A DNA stretch of 64,000 nucleotides from Carboxylicivirga litoralis (GTDB taxonomy: Bacteria; Bacteroidota; Bacteroidia; Bacteroidales; Marinilabiliaceae), in NCBI RefSeq assembly GCF_025499605.1, contig NZ_JAFMVC010000014.1:62001-126000 (forward strand), written 5' to 3'. The notes under the pieces were generated by a model. That model ran no database searches. It was given only the letters and a program-made list of their open reading frames with translations, and was not told the origin of the DNA. A program made the translations under genes and the position numbers. The first letter of the stretch is position 1; each line of letters opens with the position of its first letter. This document shows, one piece after another, positions 8,649-17,346 of this stretch.

Positions 8649-9245
8649 TTATTTATTTGTAAATCTCATGTATTTCTTCACTTCATCAACGTTGTTTGTC
8701 GAAGTAAGCATTTCCAACAATGTGAATGCAACATCTAGACCTGTTGCCGGTCCTGTTGATGTGATTATATTTTTATCAATCACAAGGTGTTTATCCTGAA
8801 CATTAACACCCAAATCAGCCAGATAAGCTCTACCATATATGTCTGTTAAATCATATGTGGTGGCCTTTCGGTTTTTTAACACACCTGATTTTGCAACTGG
8901 CGCTGCCGCCGCACAAACAGCTGCAATAATTTTGTTGTCTTTATCAAAGGCACGTATCATCTCTTGAAACCGCTCATCAAGTACATCTTCATAATAACCA
9001 GAGTTTTTGAAACCACCAGGAATTGCTAAGGCATCATAATCGTTGATATCGACTTTGTCAAACTCCAGCTCCGGGCGAACAATTAAATTCCATTTGCATT
9101 TAATTTCTGGCCTGAGTGCCGTAGAAACCATTTCAACAGGCTCCTTTCCCAGCTCCCGGCTCCATCCAATTACATCGGTAAATACACCGGCTTCATACTC
9201 TTCGAATCCTTGAGAAAGAAATAATAATACCTTTTTATTTTTCAT
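8649..9245 (-). CDS. DJ-1/PfpI superfamily protein
   Basis: A 198-residue protein with the DJ-1/PfpI glutamine-amidotransferase-like fold. It has the N-terminal KVLLFLSQGFEEYEA strand and acidic residue (E15/E16), the nucleophile elbow AAVCAAAAPVA with Cys111, and the GPATGLDVAF helix near residue 165, typical of the DJ-1/ThiJ branch. Members act as deglycases, stress chaperones or are of unknown role. A Cys at 111 with a nearby Glu fits the DJ-1 pair of residues. No linked partner gene is visible, so the substrate cannot be told. Confidence 0.85.
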   Translation of the reverse strand: MKNKKVLLFLSQGFEEYEAGVFTDVIGWSRELGKEPVEMVSTALRPEIKCKWNLIVRPELEFDKVDINDYDALAIPGGFKNSGYYEDVLDERFQEMIRAFDKDNKIIAAVCAAAAPVAKSGVLKNRKATTYDLTDIYGRAYLADLGVNVQDKHLVIDKNIITSTGPATGLDVAFTLLEMLTSTNNVDEVKKYMRFTNK

Positions 9246-9350
9246 GTTTATTGTTGGTTTTGCTTATTGCTCTTAACTATAATTAACGGGTTAGTAGCCT
9301 GGTTAAAAATGGCGTAACGTAATGCTGTTCGGGGTGTACTGCTTTTACAG

Positions 9351-9379
9351 ACCTGTCAGGTTTTAATGACCTGACAAGT
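9351..9379. repeat. Palindromic hairpin, ACCTGTCAGGT type
   Basis: Arms at 9351-9361 and 9369-9379 pair with one mismatch around a 7-base AT-rich loop. It lies between the ends of the DJ-1 and zinc-ribbon genes and may end the upstream transcript. Palindromes with this kind of core are familiar as dispersed intergenic repeats in Bacteroidota; the copy number in this genome is not known. Confidence 0.55.
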
Positions 9380-9420
9380 GTAAGTTGTATTACATTTCCC
9401 TTAGTAGGCATAGGTTGTTG

Positions 9421-11253
9421 CTAAAAGAATAGTCCAAAAAACCATGCAATAATCTGGTAGACTAAAACTATTAAGCCTATTATTATGCCAATAATCCATA
9501 ACACAACTTTTGCTATAAATGAGATTATAAATGTTAAACCCGTAAAATTCAGCAGTAAGAAAATGCTGGTTATTAAGCTGGCATATATGAGATTGGTTAA
9601 GAAGCCCAGAGCAAAGCGCATGGGAGCATTGGGCTTATAACCAAATAAGTTTATAGACTTATCATCTGTTTTGCGAGTAAAAACCAATATAAAGAAAGAG
9701 GTTACTAAGGTCATTGCCCATGGATGAATATCGTGCAAAAAATTGGTTGGGTTATTTACAAAATCAAACCAATTAAAAACATAGTTGATATCTTTATAAT
9801 ACACATAGCTTAAAAGGCCAAAAATAAGGAAGGCCATTCGATAGGCTAAACTATTACCAAATCGATAGGCAGCTTCAATTTTATCTTCGACTTTAAACAA
9901 AGAGTTACTGACTTTATCAGCCTGGCGGGGATCATTTATGTCTTCACATTTCTTCAGTAGTTTTCTGGCCTTACGGTAGCTTTTTTTATGAATGGCTGAT
10001 TGTGCATCAGAATATATTGTTTTTTGAAATTCCGTAATAGGGCTTTTGCCTTGAATAATCTCATAATTGCTACCATGAAACAATATTTGATAGATATGGC
10101 CATTAAAAGAATATTCGAGCACCCAGGTGTTAATTTTGATAATATTTAATTCCTGAAAAAGAATTTTTTCATAGCTATCTCTGTCATTTTTCGACCTTTC
10201 AATAACAGCTTCAATACATCCATCTAACAAAGTGCCTTGTGGAGCATCATTGGTCGACAATGAATTCTTTGTAGTGTTAAATAAATTAATGCGAGGCAAA
10301 TTGTTCTTGTTGGAAATAAACTCAGGAAAGAGCTTACTTACAGTGGAGTCGACTAAATAGTTTTGATTTGTTTTTGATCGGAAGTTCTGTTTAATCTGAA
10401 TGTACTCCATTAACTGTTTGGCTCCCAAACAAGTTGGGCATGTCTCACGTCCTTTACCACCACATGCCGAGCAGGTAATATAACCTTCGCCACTACATTT
10501 TCTGCAGCTAACCTTGCCTCTGCCACTGCAATTATAGCATGTGTCGTAGCCTCTGCCACCGCAACTGGTACAGGATTTTGTTTCTTTGTTGCGACCGGCT
10601 CCTCCACAATAGCTGCAATGTCCTCCAAGCGAATAACTGCCTGATTCACGGTCTGCTTTGTCTCTTCCCGTTCCACCACACTGATAGCAGTATTTATCTT
10701 CAGTAATAGTTCCACTGCCTCTGCAGCTATAACACTCTTTTTTGCCATCACCATTGCATGTAGTACATGTCGTTTGGCCTGTTCCGCCACAGTTGGAACA
10801 TTTCCATGTTCCGGCACCACCACAGCTTTGGCATGCTATATATCCTTTGGCACCACATCTGGAGCAATCTTTAATAAATTGTGAGCCATTTTTTTCATAA
10901 TTGTAATTGATATTAGTAAAGTTAGTCACCGACTTCAGAGCTTCGTCCCACACATTCACTTGCGAAATGTCGTAAATGGTTCGTTCGGGCAGGGAGCCTC
11001 CTGTATAAGGTGTTTCGTTATATCGTTTGTCTCTTTTCTCAAGCTGTGTTTCAACAGAAACGGTATAGCATGGCATTTTATTTACAGACCGAACCTTAAT
11101 ATTATCTCCTAGATTTTTAAAGGGATGATGAGGTATGTTATTGGCCCAATCATTTACCTTAGTTTTTAATCTTATGACAAATTCCTTATCCGATGATACA
11201 TCTAATCGAGTATAGATGTCTGTACTCATTTTATTAGCAATATTAGATTCCAT
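9421..11253 (-). CDS. Membrane protein with twelve DnaJ-type CxxC zinc motifs and no J domain
   Basis: A 610-residue protein. Residues 1-128 are a soluble domain without a recognised family. Residues 130-275 hold twelve CxxC motifs (CSRC, CQSC, CSNC, CTTC, CYSC, CYQC, CSYC, CTSC, CYNC, CRKC, CSAC, CPTC), mostly in the DnaJ pattern CxxCxGxG; a canonical DnaJ has four. In DnaJ each pair of motifs binds one zinc, so six sites would be possible. A helical region with Ser/Lys-rich repeats follows (about 420-460), then three or four membrane helices from residue 470 to the end. No HPD-containing J domain is present, so it cannot stimulate Hsp70 in the usual way. Its start overlaps the upstream gene's end by 11 bases, indicating translational coupling. 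It may be a membrane-bound thiol/zinc-dependent chaperone or scaffold, which is inference. Confidence 0.75.
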   Translation of the reverse strand: MESNIANKMSTDIYTRLDVSSDKEFVIRLKTKVNDWANNIPHHPFKNLGDNIKVRSVNKMPCYTVSVETQLEKRDKRYNETPYTGGSLPERTIYDISQVNVWDEALKSVTNFTNINYNYEKNGSQFIKDCSRCGAKGYIACQSCGGAGTWKCSNCGGTGQTTCTTCNGDGKKECYSCRGSGTITEDKYCYQCGGTGRDKADRESGSYSLGGHCSYCGGAGRNKETKSCTSCGGRGYDTCYNCSGRGKVSCRKCSGEGYITCSACGGKGRETCPTCLGAKQLMEYIQIKQNFRSKTNQNYLVDSTVSKLFPEFISNKNNLPRINLFNTTKNSLSTNDAPQGTLLDGCIEAVIERSKNDRDSYEKILFQELNIIKINTWVLEYSFNGHIYQILFHGSNYEIIQGKSPITEFQKTIYSDAQSAIHKKSYRKARKLLKKCEDINDPRQADKVSNSLFKVEDKIEAAYRFGNSLAYRMAFLIFGLLSYVYYKDINYVFNWFDFVNNPTNFLHDIHPWAMTLVTSFFILVFTRKTDDKSINLFGYKPNAPMRFALGFLTNLIYASLITSIFLLLNFTGLTFIISFIAKVVLWIIGIIIGLIVLVYQIIAWFFGLFF

Positions 11254-11641
11254 CGATAAATACTTTTTTAAATTTTACTATGATATAAATTAAATAGAAA
11301 GGAGCTAACACTATCCATAAAACAGTTAGAAAACGCACTCTGTTAGACAAAGTGCTGGATAAGGCAGAGGTAATGACTTTAGTTTTTTTATCCTTGTATT
11401 CTTCAAGTTGTGTCAACCGCTCTTTTTCTGTTACGAAGAACGTGACTGTTTTTTTAACTTCAGATATTTTAAAAGCTTTAAATACCTCCAAGGTAGTTGA
11501 TAATCGTTGTGTTACATCTTGATGAATGGAGTCGTTTCCGGTTTTGATGTTACGTGGAGTAAAATAACTTTTTTCTTGTGCCGTGCCAGAACTGATAACT
11601 GCAAATAGCAAAAGAAACCAGGCTAATAGTTTTAGGTTCAT
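11243..11641 (-). CDS. Small exported membrane protein coupled to the zinc-ribbon protein, unknown function
   Basis: A 132-residue protein with a signal peptide (cleaved near GTAQ, residue 22), an exposed polar domain with charged, coiled segments (residues 30-100), and one C-terminal membrane helix (about 105-122) with a short basic tail. So the polar domain would face the periplasm. Its stop overlaps the start of the twelve-CxxC gene by 11 bases, a typical sign of translational coupling, so the two products probably interact. I do not recognise a family. Confidence 0.6.
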   Translation of the reverse strand: MNLKLLAWFLLLFAVISSGTAQEKSYFTPRNIKTGNDSIHQDVTQRLSTTLEVFKAFKISEVKKTVTFFVTEKERLTQLEEYKDKKTKVITSALSSTLSNRVRFLTVLWIVLAPFYLIYIIVKFKKVFIDGI

Positions 11642-12291
11642 AAATGTTCTTGCTTTAGGTTGTCAGACTATTGTCTGTAGTTTAGTTTGTTATGTAAATA
11701 TTCTTCAATTTCATGTTTTAAAGAACCATAAGGTATTAATGCCATGATGGGGTTGCACTAATTCTGAAGCGTCTGGGGGAGAACACCTTCTATTTCCGAT
11801 TAGTGCTTACTAAAATAGCTTTTTTGCTTTAGCTTCTGCCATTATGTTGATAGAAATACTTTTTTTATTGGTTAATACAACCAAAAAGTGGATAGACTAT
11901 GCTGAGTGGTTAAAGCTAGTATGTGGGTAAGTTTATTCGTATAAGCCTATTGTAGCCGGTTTTTCATTACATGAATCTGATGGTGAATCGCCTGTTGTTT
12001 TCAAGCTTTTTTCTGGTTTCGTAAGTTGTTGAAAATCAGCTATGGGTGTGGGGTTGAAAAAACATGCTTATGTTTTGACAAAAACGTCAGCATGTTTTTG
12101 GTAAAACATCACTACGTTTTTACAAAATCATAGGCACGTTTTTAAGCTGCAGCAGAGAGAAGTGCCAGGTTTCTCTTCTTTTTTATAGTAAATGGCCGGC
12201 CCAAACAATAAGGATGCCTTTTGTCGCTGGCGTAATAGAAACAAAATATCTGGTGCCACATAGGTTATCACTTACAGGTTTATTATTAATC
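11642..12291. other. 650-base gene-free interval with short dyads and a degenerate tandem repeat
   Basis: No convincing coding frame is visible. An 8-base inverted repeat lies at 11755-11762/11799-11806. The stretch near 12057-12143 carries a degenerate tandem repeat, annotated separately. No clear terminator hairpin follows the MscS gene end at 12292. Confidence 0.55.
12057..12143. repeat. Four degenerate tandem units of 20-23 bases with A-run and T-run ends
   Basis: Four consecutive units each begin with AAAAC or AAAAT and end with GTTTT(T), with a variable 8-9-base core. The units begin near 12057, 12078, 12101 and 12122. Each unit can form a short stem through its A/T ends. The ORF around it shows no coding character. 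The role is unknown; it could be a protein-binding array or a relic of a mobile repeat. Confidence 0.6.
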
Positions 12292-14682
12292 TCAATCCTT
12301 CGACTTAATATGCACATCGCGTTGCGGGAATGGAATTTCAATACCAGCTTCGTTCAAGGCATTGTACACCTGCTGAGTAATGGCACTGTGTATCTCCAGC
12401 CCGTTTCTTACCTTCGATATCCAGTAGAGCATGCGGAAATCCAGTGAACTATCGCCCATGTTGATAAACAAAACGGATGGCTCAGGAACTGTGAGGATAT
12501 CATCATGCTTGGCAATTTGTTCTTCCAGAATGGTTTTTACCTGCTCAACATCAGAGCCGTAGGCTACGCCAACCAGCACTTCGTAGCGCCTGATTTGATC
12601 GGAGTGTGTCCAGTTGATGACTTCATTAGAAATCAACTGTCCGTTGGGCACTATCACTTCGGCACCATCAAAAGTGCGCACCACGCTTGAGCGGATACCA
12701 ATGGATCGTACTCGCCCGCGCAATTCGCCTACTTCAATCACATCATCAATTTTAATGGGGCGTTCAAACAATAAGATAAGGCCGGAAACCAGGTTGTTAA
12801 AAATGTTTTGAAGGCCAAAACCAATACCCACACCAAAGGCTCCAATTAACACGGCAAAGTTCTCCATGGGAAAACCGGCAACCGAAAAGGCTAGTGATAC
12901 ACCAATGGTTATCAGCGCATATTTGGCTAATAGCGCAATGGTATGTGGCAGACCTTTGCTCAGTTTGGTATGACTGAATACATCTTCTTCCAGAATGACC
13001 TTAATGACATTGGATACAAAAACCGATAGAGATAAGATGATGATTAAAGTGATGATGCGACCGATGGAAAAACTCATTTCGCCAATTTTAAACTGGTAGG
13101 TGATGCTGTTGATGATGGCATTCACCACTGGTTCGTCAAAATTAATACTGGCTAATATGATGTAAATTACCAGTAACGGGGTGACGATGGTTATAAACTG
13201 TATTAACCGGTTTTTAATACTATCACCATAATGTTGAATCACCTTCAGGCGCTTTGTTTTTTCATAGTTGAATACAAGTTCGATTATACCAATAACGATG
13301 AGCATGGATACATATAGCAAGCAAATGCTAAATGCATTGATCAGAACCAGGTTGACAACCAGTTCGCCCAAAACAAAATAACCAAGTATGCCAAGCAGAA
13401 TCACCAATGAGATAAGACCAACGGCCAATAGCATCAGCTTATTTAGGGCTGAACTTAGTACTTTGCTTTTAAAGTGAATAGTCTTTACAAAGGCCTTGAT
13501 TTTAAACATGACAAATAGCTCAAGCAAGATGGCAATAAGTAAATAAAGCCTGTAAGCCATGTGGTTGGGAGGGAAGAGGTTGATGACTGATTGTACCAGA
13601 ATGAGAGAAAACAGGATGACGATGCTAAAGAAAAGTTTTTTATCTATCAGGCGGTATAGCAATATGGTTAATGGGATGCATATAATGATGCGAATAGCAT
13701 CTTTAAATAACAGCGGCTGATTGGGGAAAAGCAATGCTGAAAACCATATAACCAATACAAAAGCGGTGCTAAGGTAGGCGGTTAGTATGCGTTTAAACTG
13801 TTGCATGTAAAAGCCGTCCGATTCTAAATTACCTTTTCGGATGATGTTTTTGTGAGCCTGCCTGAAGATAAACATGCCGAACACCAGTATGATGATAAAC
13901 AGAAAAGCATTGCCTTCTTTGTCTTTCAGGTAGTTACCCATCAGCTTAAGTTCGATCGACAGATTTTTTTTAAGTATAGTTATGGCAGAGGCATATTGTC
14001 TGGCATTAAATATCTGAGCAAAAGAAATGTTACTGCGGGCAAAAATATTGTGTCGTTCCTGATTGACCTTATTTTCAATACGCTCAAGTATGTTTGTGAT
14101 GTCTACGGTTTTTGAAATATTCCTATTTTGTATAGCTAATAAAACACTGCGTTGTTGGTGCAGTTGTTTCAAAAGAGAATCGTTTTTAACTATAACTTGT
14201 TCGATATTCGCACTTACGATACTGTCTTGCTCATCGCTGGGTATAGACAAAGCAATATTCGACCATTCATTACCTATTGCCTGAGCTTTTAATGCCAGGT
14301 CTTCATTGTCTTCTAATTGCTCTGTAATATCATTTTTTATGGATTCCACTTGCTGAAGTCGTTGGTTCCATAACGAGCGTTTATTAACAAGGTGCCGTTT
14401 GTTAAACATGATGAGTTCAACACCTTTTTCGTGGTGTGTTAAACTATCAATAAGGTTAAGGGTCGTTGTATCGTTACTTATTATTTTTTTCAAATGCTCA
14501 GAGTTGAGCATGTTCCGTTGCAATTGGTTTAATTGCTTGATGGCTTCGGCGCTTCTTGCAGGTATCTCAATAACATCAACTATGGTCTTAACAGCAGTGC
14601 TGTCTGTTGTTTCCTGACATTGTGCATTAAAAAGATGAATGTAACTGCAAAATAAGAGGATAAGAGCAAGTTTGTTGATCAT
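12292..14682 (-). CDS. Large MscS-type mechanosensitive channel
   Basis: About 796 residues. I chose the ATG at 14682 because the preceding stretch (to 14820) has no signal sequence, whereas this Met starts a good signal peptide (MINKLALILLFCSYIHLFNAQ). A long periplasmic coiled-coil domain follows (to about residue 240), then a block of eight or more membrane helices. The last third is the MscS module: the pore helix with GAFGVGIGFGLQNIFNNLVSGLILLFERPIK, then the beta domain with VRTFDGAEVIVPNGQLIS and the C-terminal alpha/beta part. Such large MscS/MscK-like channels open on membrane tension and release solutes after osmotic downshock. The upstream region is the inverted-repeat element at 14741-15013. 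Confidence 0.9.
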   Translation of the reverse strand: MINKLALILLFCSYIHLFNAQCQETTDSTAVKTIVDVIEIPARSAEAIKQLNQLQRNMLNSEHLKKIISNDTTTLNLIDSLTHHEKGVELIMFNKRHLVNKRSLWNQRLQQVESIKNDITEQLEDNEDLALKAQAIGNEWSNIALSIPSDEQDSIVSANIEQVIVKNDSLLKQLHQQRSVLLAIQNRNISKTVDITNILERIENKVNQERHNIFARSNISFAQIFNARQYASAITILKKNLSIELKLMGNYLKDKEGNAFLFIIILVFGMFIFRQAHKNIIRKGNLESDGFYMQQFKRILTAYLSTAFVLVIWFSALLFPNQPLLFKDAIRIIICIPLTILLYRLIDKKLFFSIVILFSLILVQSVINLFPPNHMAYRLYLLIAILLELFVMFKIKAFVKTIHFKSKVLSSALNKLMLLAVGLISLVILLGILGYFVLGELVVNLVLINAFSICLLYVSMLIVIGIIELVFNYEKTKRLKVIQHYGDSIKNRLIQFITIVTPLLVIYIILASINFDEPVVNAIINSITYQFKIGEMSFSIGRIITLIIILSLSVFVSNVIKVILEEDVFSHTKLSKGLPHTIALLAKYALITIGVSLAFSVAGFPMENFAVLIGAFGVGIGFGLQNIFNNLVSGLILLFERPIKIDDVIEVGELRGRVRSIGIRSSVVRTFDGAEVIVPNGQLISNEVINWTHSDQIRRYEVLVGVAYGSDVEQVKTILEEQIAKHDDILTVPEPSVLFINMGDSSLDFRMLYWISKVRNGLEIHSAITQQVYNALNEAGIEIPFPQRDVHIKSKD

Positions 14683-14740
14683 CGTTTGGTTTGGTTTTAG
14701 TTCTAAGCCTAAAAATAGTAGAAGATCTGCAATTTTTGAA

Positions 14741-15013
14741 CTAATAACCTGAGTTCGATTAAAATTAAACCGCTCAGATTTTATTAAATAACTGATATAC
14801 AATGTATTTTTTTGAAGCATAGTGAACTATGATGATAAAATTTAAAGAAGTAGATTAGTTGTTTAATAAAAAGTTTGATTTACCGCTTGTAAACAACTGT
14901 TTTCTACGTCACATTTGCTAGAAATAGCCCGCTGTTCCTTCGCAATTGTTCCTTGAAACCAATTATTTACAAACGGTCTGAGCAATTAATTTTATGTCGA
15001 ACTCAGGTTAGTA
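14741..15013. mobile_element. MITE-like element with long terminal inverted repeats
   Basis: Two imperfect terminal inverted repeats, 14741-14777 and 14978-15013, match at about 28 of 37 positions including a perfect 14-base core (taacctgagttcga in the left arm). They enclose about 200 bases with no coding frame. A second nested inverted repeat (14882-14893 with 14966-14977, 11 of 12) lies inside. The right arm overlaps the last codons and stop of the neighbouring minus-strand gene. The arrangement fits a miniature inverted-repeat transposable element or a large palindromic regulator; no target-site duplication was confirmed and no transposase is present. Confidence 0.5.
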
Positions 15014-15745
15014 GATGCGATTAAATTGTTTTCGAATCATTAACCATTCTTTTTCGTTGAGTATTTCCAAAAGCTCAAAGAAAGTAGTTTTGAAATTGGA
15101 GTTATAGTCTTTTCGGATAGCAATGGCCTGTTGCATTTTGGCTTTCAATACTTGTTCATCAATTGTATAATTTAACCAGTAATGGGTTAAATCCTCTTGT
15201 AGCTCGTCATAATCATCCAGATATTGATTGGTAATTGTTTCAAAATGATTCACAATCTCCAACGTTTTGGGGTTGATTCCTTTATTGGCAATCAATCGCT
15301 CCACTCTGGAACTAAACCGGGCAATTGATTTATTTAGTTTATGGCGGGTTTTGTGTTTTTGTTTCAGGTATTTTTCGAGGTTTTTACTGGCTTTCACCAT
15401 GGCTTCATCCCATTGTTGCTCGCTAAAGTGTTGTATAATTATTTGCCTTCTGACAATGCTCAAACTGTCGAGTCGTTCAAAGCCCGATATAGTCTGGCTA
15501 TAGAATTCATCAAAGTGTTCGGATTCAATGTCTTTCTCCTGCCTTTGTTGATGAAAGGTTTTGATACGTTTCTTTTGAGCTTTGTAAAATAGCTTTGTGT
15601 CGGCCTGATGTTCGTGCAGGGTTGTTACTACAATAGTTTTGGCTTCTTTATCGAAGTTTTTTTTACTGTATTTTTCAATCGATGGAATCAGGTATTCATC
15701 AGCACCGCCGCCGAAGAGAAGTTTTATTAATAATGCGATTAGCAT
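15008..15745 (-). CDS. Coiled-coil protein with N-terminal membrane segment, unknown function
   Basis: A 245-residue protein. The first ten residues are hydrophobic (MLIALLIKLLF) followed by a GGG, possibly a short anchor or poor signal. The remainder is almost entirely charged alpha helix rich in Lys, Glu, Gln and His, with probable coiled-coil stretches around residues 50-75, 110-150 and 190-230. No domain is recognised. The last codons overlap the right arm of the inverted-repeat element, so its end may have been set by that element. It is separated by 263 bases from the divergent KamA-like gene. Confidence 0.55.
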   Translation of the reverse strand: MLIALLIKLLFGGGADEYLIPSIEKYSKKNFDKEAKTIVVTTLHEHQADTKLFYKAQKKRIKTFHQQRQEKDIESEHFDEFYSQTISGFERLDSLSIVRRQIIIQHFSEQQWDEAMVKASKNLEKYLKQKHKTRHKLNKSIARFSSRVERLIANKGINPKTLEIVNHFETITNQYLDDYDELQEDLTHYWLNYTIDEQVLKAKMQQAIAIRKDYNSNFKTTFFELLEILNEKEWLMIRKQFNRIY

Positions 15746-15947
15746 AATGTTAAAATCTATTGATTAATAAAAAACAATAAGTTACAACTAAAACATTTAA
15801 ACAGCCAATGTTCGTTTCAACTTAACGGATAGAAGTTATATAATACCTTTTTTGATGAGCGTTGTTGATTATTAATTAAATAGCTTGATTTTAAATTATA
15901 ATTGCCATAGGTCATCAGTTTGATTTATCAGCTTGATACCTGTACTA

Positions 15948-15976
15948 ACAAACATTTCTTTTATATCGATGTTTGT
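15948..15976. promoter_or_regulatory. Dyad upstream of the KamA-like gene
   Basis: Perfect 8-base arms (15948-15955 and 15969-15976) with a 13-base spacer lie 33-61 bases before the start codon. The right arm, with GATGTTTG, is one base off a Bacteroidota -7 box (TAnnTTTG), so the dyad could be an operator over the promoter. It could also be chance in AT-rich DNA. Confidence 0.3.
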
Positions 15977-16008
15977 AAAGGTAAGGACCATCATATACTG
16001 ATAACGCT

Positions 16009-17295
16009 ATGAAAATATTTAGTTATAATATCAAAAATTTCAGGCAGATTGAATACATGAAATTGTTACCGGAAGAGGTGAAGCAGGAAATTGAAGTTGT
16101 ATCCAAGGTACTGCCCTTTAAGGCTAATAATTATGTAGTTGATTACCTGATTGACTGGAAGAATTACGAAACCGATCCATGTTATATTCTTACTTTTCCT
16201 AATAAGCATATGCTTCGAGAGGCTGATTATGAAAAAGTTAAATGGGCTGTTGAAAAAGGCCTGCCACCACATGAAGTAACTAAAATAGCCAATGAGATTC
16301 GTTTGAGTTTGAATCCTCATCCAGCACAGCAACAGTCTAATATACCAACATTGAATGGGGAACCGTTGCCCGGGGTGCAGCATAAGTATCGCGATATTGC
16401 TTTATTCTTCCCAACACAGGGGCAAACCTGCCATGCCAACTGTACTTTTTGTTTTCGCTGGCCACAATTTGTGAAGGATCTGGATTTGCAGTTTTCGATG
16501 AAGGAGATTGACCAGGTATGTGAATACTTCAGGCAACACGAGCATTTGCACGAACTATTGTTTACCGGTGGCGACCCCATGATTATGAGCCCGCGAACGA
16601 TTAGTAAATACATCGAAACCATCTTTAAGGCAGATTTGAAGAATTTGAAAACCATACGTTTTGGAACCAAATCATTAACATGGTGGCCGTTTGTTTTCTT
16701 GCCTCAATACAACGAGGAGGCACAGGAGATGCTGGATTTGTTTAAGCGCATTACTGATAAAGGTATTCACTTGTCCATTATGGCGCATTTTAATCATTAC
16801 CAGGAAATGTCGAACAGTGCCGTTGCAGAGGCCATTGCCAATATAAGGGCAACAGGTGCTGAAATCCGAACACAATCACCATTACTTAATCACATTAATG
16901 CATCTGCCGAAGTGTGGGCCACTATGTGGGATCAGCAGGTGAATATGGGCATGATCCCTTACTACATGTTTATAGAAAGAGAGACAGGGCCTTATGCCTA
17001 TTTTCAAGTGCCGTTGGCGAAAGCCTATGAGATTTATACCGACGCTATTAGAGTAACATCGAGCCTGGCAAAAACAGTGACGGCTCCATCCATGTCGGCA
17101 GCCAAAGGCAAGGCGCAGGTTATGGGCATTATCGAAAACCCGCTAAACGGCGAGAAATATTTTCAGATTCAATACATCCGCCACAGGGATTATCAGCAGA
17201 CCTATAAACCGTTTTTAATGCACTACGATGACAAAGCGACCTGGATTGATCAGCTTAAACCGGTGGAGATGCAAATTCATCATTCTGATTTATAG
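16009..17295 (+). CDS. KamA-like (lysine 2,3-aminomutase family) radical SAM protein
   Basis: A 428-residue protein with the radical SAM motif C141xxxC145xxC148 (CHANCTFC) that binds a 4Fe-4S cluster, and GGDP (187-190), as in the lysine 2,3-aminomutase family. The usual family pattern after the cluster is CRHC plus basic residues; here it is CFRWPQF. The region that in true lysine aminomutase carries substrate-binding aspartates reads YYMFIERETGP (318-328), and the PLP-lysine region reads SMSAAKGKA (361-369) instead of the glycine-rich PGGGGK loop; Lys366 or Lys368 may still bind PLP. So a mutase or related radical reaction on another substrate is likely, which is inference. It converges with a diflavin reductase 36 bases away. 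Confidence 0.85.
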   Translation: MKIFSYNIKNFRQIEYMKLLPEEVKQEIEVVSKVLPFKANNYVVDYLIDWKNYETDPCYILTFPNKHMLREADYEKVKWAVEKGLPPHEVTKIANEIRLSLNPHPAQQQSNIPTLNGEPLPGVQHKYRDIALFFPTQGQTCHANCTFCFRWPQFVKDLDLQFSMKEIDQVCEYFRQHEHLHELLFTGGDPMIMSPRTISKYIETIFKADLKNLKTIRFGTKSLTWWPFVFLPQYNEEAQEMLDLFKRITDKGIHLSIMAHFNHYQEMSNSAVAEAIANIRATGAEIRTQSPLLNHINASAEVWATMWDQQVNMGMIPYYMFIERETGPYAYFQVPLAKAYEIYTDAIRVTSSLAKTVTAPSMSAAKGKAQVMGIIENPLNGEKYFQIQYIRHRDYQQTYKPFLMHYDDKATWIDQLKPVEMQIHHSDL

Positions 17296-17320
17296 TCCAT
17301 AGTTTGATAAAGAAGAGAGG

Positions 17321-17346
17321 GAAGAAGTCCGTTAATAGACTTCTTC
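17321..17346. terminator. Hairpin at the convergent ends of the KamA-like and diflavin-reductase genes
   Basis: Nine-base arms (17321-17329 and 17338-17346) pair perfectly with an 8-base loop. The right arm is made of the last codons of the minus-strand reductase, and its stop codon lies in the loop. It probably acts as a shared terminator for both genes. There is no strong T-run. Confidence 0.55.

Noticed and set aside
10410-10823. 137-residue minus-strand frame inside the zinc-ribbon gene
   Set aside because: Its Ala/Val-rich content comes from reading the CxxCxGxG repeat DNA in another frame; the zinc-ribbon frame is far more convincing.
12057-12143. CRISPR array from the tandem units
   Set aside because: Units are only 20-23 bases in period, with cores of 8-9 bases and degenerate ends; no spacer-sized variable parts and no cas genes in the window.
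11642-12291. A small gene or RNA in the long interval after the MscS gene
   Set aside because: No frame with protein character and no tRNA-like or riboswitch-like fold was seen; only repeats and dyads.
12214-12447. Plus-strand frame near the MscS gene end
   Set aside because: It overlaps the MscS coding region and its translation has no family features; the minus-strand channel is clear.
14683-15007. tRNA or small RNA in the interval upstream of the MscS gene
   Set aside because: No cloverleaf pattern; the structure is explained better by the nested inverted repeats.
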